64,000 nucleotides of DNA, from NCBI GenBank assembly GCA_022846075.1, contig AP025582.1, positions 1,054,001-1,118,000 of the forward strand, given 5' to 3'. This document shows, in pieces, positions 62,452 through 64,000 of this stretch. The DNA is from Oscillospiraceae bacterium (GTDB lineage: Bacteria > Bacillota > Clostridia > Oscillospirales > Oscillospiraceae). Below the pieces are notes generated by a model that worked only from the letters and a program-made list of their open reading frames with translations, made no database searches and had not been told where the DNA came from. The position numbers and the translations under genes are program-made. Within the stretch, counting starts at the first letter, position 1; each line of letters opens with the position of its first letter.

Positions 62452-63333
62452 TTATTTCCGCTCCACCGCGACCCAGATCTCGCACTCGTAGTCGGGGGAG
62501 GACATGTCTCCGTCGGAGTAGGCCTCAATGTCGATGCCGCCCGTGGGCGCGTAGTCGGCGGTGGGGAAGAATTCGGCGTAGATCCGCCGCCAGGTCTCCT
62601 GGATGGCTTGGGGCATGGCCCCCCGGCAGGGGAAGACCGCCCAGGTGGCGGCGGGGATGGTGTTCACCCGGAACCCCTCGGGGGCAGGCTCCAGCCCGCT
62701 GTACCCGACGGCGATGGAGTAGGGGAACTGCCGGGGCTCCCCCTCGCCCCGGGAAGTGCCGTAGCAGATGCCCAGGATCTTTTTCGCGGGCTCCGCCGAA
62801 GCGGCGCGGCAGAGGGTTGGGATCACGCCCTCCTTGCGGGCATGGTTCCAGAACGCTGGGATCTCCGCCTGGCGCAGCTCCTCGTCCTCCGGGAACCACT
62901 TGACTTTCTCCAGCACACGGAATGCTTCTTTTTTCACGATTTTGTAGTCCATGGTATGACCGCCTTCCAATATCAATTTGACATGAAGGCGGGAGAAAGA
63001 TTTGAGCTTGACGCCGGGCAGCTTGGCCTGGGACGGCGTGAGGCCGTGGAACCGGGTGAAGGCCCGGGCGAAGCTCTCAGGGCTGTCATAGCCGTATTTG
63101 AGAGCCGTGTCCACCACCCTGGCCTCCCCGGCGGTCAGCTCGGTCCCCGCCTGGGTGAGCCGCCGGGCGCGGATGTATTCCCCCAGGGTGACGCCGCACA
63201 GGATGGAAAACACTCGCTGAAAGTAGAAGCTGGAGGAGCAGGCCCGTTTGGCGATCTCCTCATAGTCCAGCTCCCCGGTGAGGTTGTCCTCCACATAGTC
63301 GATGGCCCGCTGTATCCCGGTGATCCAGTTCAA
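62452..63333 (-). CDS. AraC family regulator with GyrI-like effector domain
   Basis: A 293-residue regulator. Two helix-turn-helix motifs (LDYEEIAKRACSSSFYFQRVF and ALKYGYDSPESFARAFTRFHG) are followed by a GyrI-like small-molecule binding domain (about 125-293) of the Rob/SoxS-with-GyrI type found in multidrug-sensing regulators. Translation probably starts at TTG (63333) in GGGGGAGAGAGATTTG, giving the usual short MNWITGIQRAIDYVEDNL; the in-frame ATG at 63477 adds 48 residues that look non-family. No target gene is adjacent. Confidence 0.88.
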   Translation of the reverse strand: MNWITGIQRAIDYVEDNLTGELDYEEIAKRACSSSFYFQRVFSILCGVTLGEYIRARRLTQAGTELTAGEARVVDTALKYGYDSPESFARAFTRFHGLTPSQAKLPGVKLKSFSRLHVKLILEGGHTMDYKIVKKEAFRVLEKVKWFPEDEELRQAEIPAFWNHARKEGVIPTLCRAASAEPAKKILGICYGTSRGEGEPRQFPYSIAVGYSGLEPAPEGFRVNTIPAATWAVFPCRGAMPQAIQETWRRIYAEFFPTADYAPTGGIDIEAYSDGDMSSPDYECEIWVAVERK

Positions 63334-63471
63334 ATCTCTCTCCCCCTTCCGCCTGATCTCAGAATAACGGATTCGTCCGCTTGTGTCGTGACTTTCTCTG
63401 CCCGCCGCTGTCAGACGGGACAAGGCTATCTTAACACGGGGAAGGTCCCACTTCAAGACAGTGAAAAGAGT

Positions 63472-63500
63472 TTGCATTGGGGGGCGAAAATTGATATAAT
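63472..63500 (+). promoter_or_regulatory. smc promoter
   Basis: TTGCAT at 63472-63477, 17 bp, TATAAT at 63495-63500. Confidence 0.75.
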
Positions 63501-63538
63501 ATCTTATTCATAACCATTTATACTGCGAGGTGTACGCC

Positions 63539-64000
63539 TTGTACTTAAAAGCCTTGGAAGTCCAGGGGTTCAAATCCTTTCCCGACAAGACCGTCCTCTC
63601 CTTCGGGGAGGACATCACCGCCATCGTGGGGCCAAACGGGTCGGGCAAATCGAATATTTCCGACGCCATCCGCTGGGTCATGGGGGAGCAGTCCACCCGG
63701 GCCCTCCGGGGGGGCAAGATGGAGGACGTCATCTTCGGCGGCACCGCCAAGCGCAAGCAGCTTGGCTTCGCCGAGGTTTCCCTCGTGCTGGACAATACCG
63801 AGCACATCTTCCCCAACATGGACGAGAGCGAGGTCATGGTCACCCGGCGGTACTACCGCTCCGGGGAGAGTGAGTACTACATCAACCGCCGCTCGGTGCG
63901 GCTCAAGGACGTCAACGAGCTGTTCATGGACACGGGCCTGGGCCGGGAGGGGTACTCCATCATCGGACAGGGCAAGATCGATGAGATCTTGTCCGTCAAG
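63539..64000 (+). CDS. smc: Chromosome segregation protein SMC (partial, runs off the window)
   Basis: The first 154 codons of SMC. YLKALEVQGFKSFPDKT and the Walker A IVGPNGSGKSNISDAIRWVMGEQS are diagnostic, followed by DVIFGGTAKRK, YYINRRSVRLKDVNELF and GREGYSIIGQGKIDEIL. The start is TTG at 63539, 8 bases after GCGAGG. In many Firmicutes smc directly follows rnc; here 2.6 kb with three minus-strand genes has come between them. Confidence 0.97.
   Translation, partial: MYLKALEVQGFKSFPDKTVLSFGEDITAIVGPNGSGKSNISDAIRWVMGEQSTRALRGGKMEDVIFGGTAKRKQLGFAEVSLVLDNTEHIFPNMDESEVMVTRRYYRSGESEYYINRRSVRLKDVNELFMDTGLGREGYSIIGQGKIDEILSVK

Overview
The window looks like chromosomal DNA of a GC-rich, anaerobic, low-oxygen-gut type Firmicute of class Clostridia, most likely family Oscillospiraceae (the Flavonifractor / Lawsonibacter / Intestinimonas neighbourhood). 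This rests on a complete 16S-23S-5S rRNA operon, an electron-bifurcating [FeFe] hydrogenase operon, SLH and WG-repeat surface proteins, DUF3793 next to a flavodoxin, TrmFO, a two-gene ftsEX-M23 set, strong AGGAGG ribosome binding sites and C/G-ending codons. The genus is an inference from memory of 16S signatures and was not checked by alignment.

Layout. Bases 1-1450 (minus): a small acyl-type operon (a dehydratase fused to a four-cysteine domain, an acyl carrier protein, and a metallo-beta-lactamase-fold hydrolase cut by the window edge). 1656-2871 (plus): DUF3793 protein and flavodoxin under a promoter with two near-identical operators. 2974-8144 (minus): NADH-dependent [FeFe] hydrogenase operon (hydC, ATPase, 2Fe-2S protein, hydB, hydA), with PHP and DRTGG genes behind it (8296-9344). 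9471-9915: a strongly promoted, terminator-ended, apparently non-coding RNA of about 410 nt. 10079-10993: metA, predicted to use acetyl-CoA. 11110-17229: rRNA operon with three tandem promoters, four tRNAs, and a separate promoter for 5S.

17308-24060: cell-surface genes (O-antigen-ligase-like protein, WG-repeat protein, SLH protein) with a small XRE repressor whose three operators are exactly 25 bp apart. 24156-30047: sfsA and the str operon (L7Ae-like protein, rpsL, rpsG, fusA, tuf). 30169-36136: nitroreductase, TetR and XRE-cupin regulators, then a hydrolase / NhaC / D-serine dehydratase operon. 36438-37862: MscS channel and a membrane protein. 38156-39723: a compositionally distinct single gene, an AIPR-like (abortive-infection family) protein with an apparent transcription attenuator in its leader. 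This is the best candidate for an undescribed system here.

39853-47372: DUF4830 protein, pseudouridine synthase, CdaR-type regulator, ftsE-ftsX-M23 hydrolase-S41 protease division and wall genes, and an unknown protein. 47460-57629: greA, lysS, trkH-trkA potassium uptake, TrmH methylase, dprA, topA, trmFO. The trkA start region carries a 51-bp second copy of the gene's 5' end followed by a run of six perfect hairpins. 57639-58170: a small divergent XRE pair, again with two operators 25 bp apart. 58171-58915: repeat-rich spacer. 58916-60952: plsX, acpP, rnc. 61005-63333: two membrane proteins and an AraC-GyrI regulator. 63539-64000: start of smc.

Three copies of a dispersed GC-rich inverted repeat (near 6971, 50962 and 58489) show recent small-element activity. 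One copy supplies the 3' end of a hydrogenase-operon gene. I found no CRISPR array, transposase gene or integrase.
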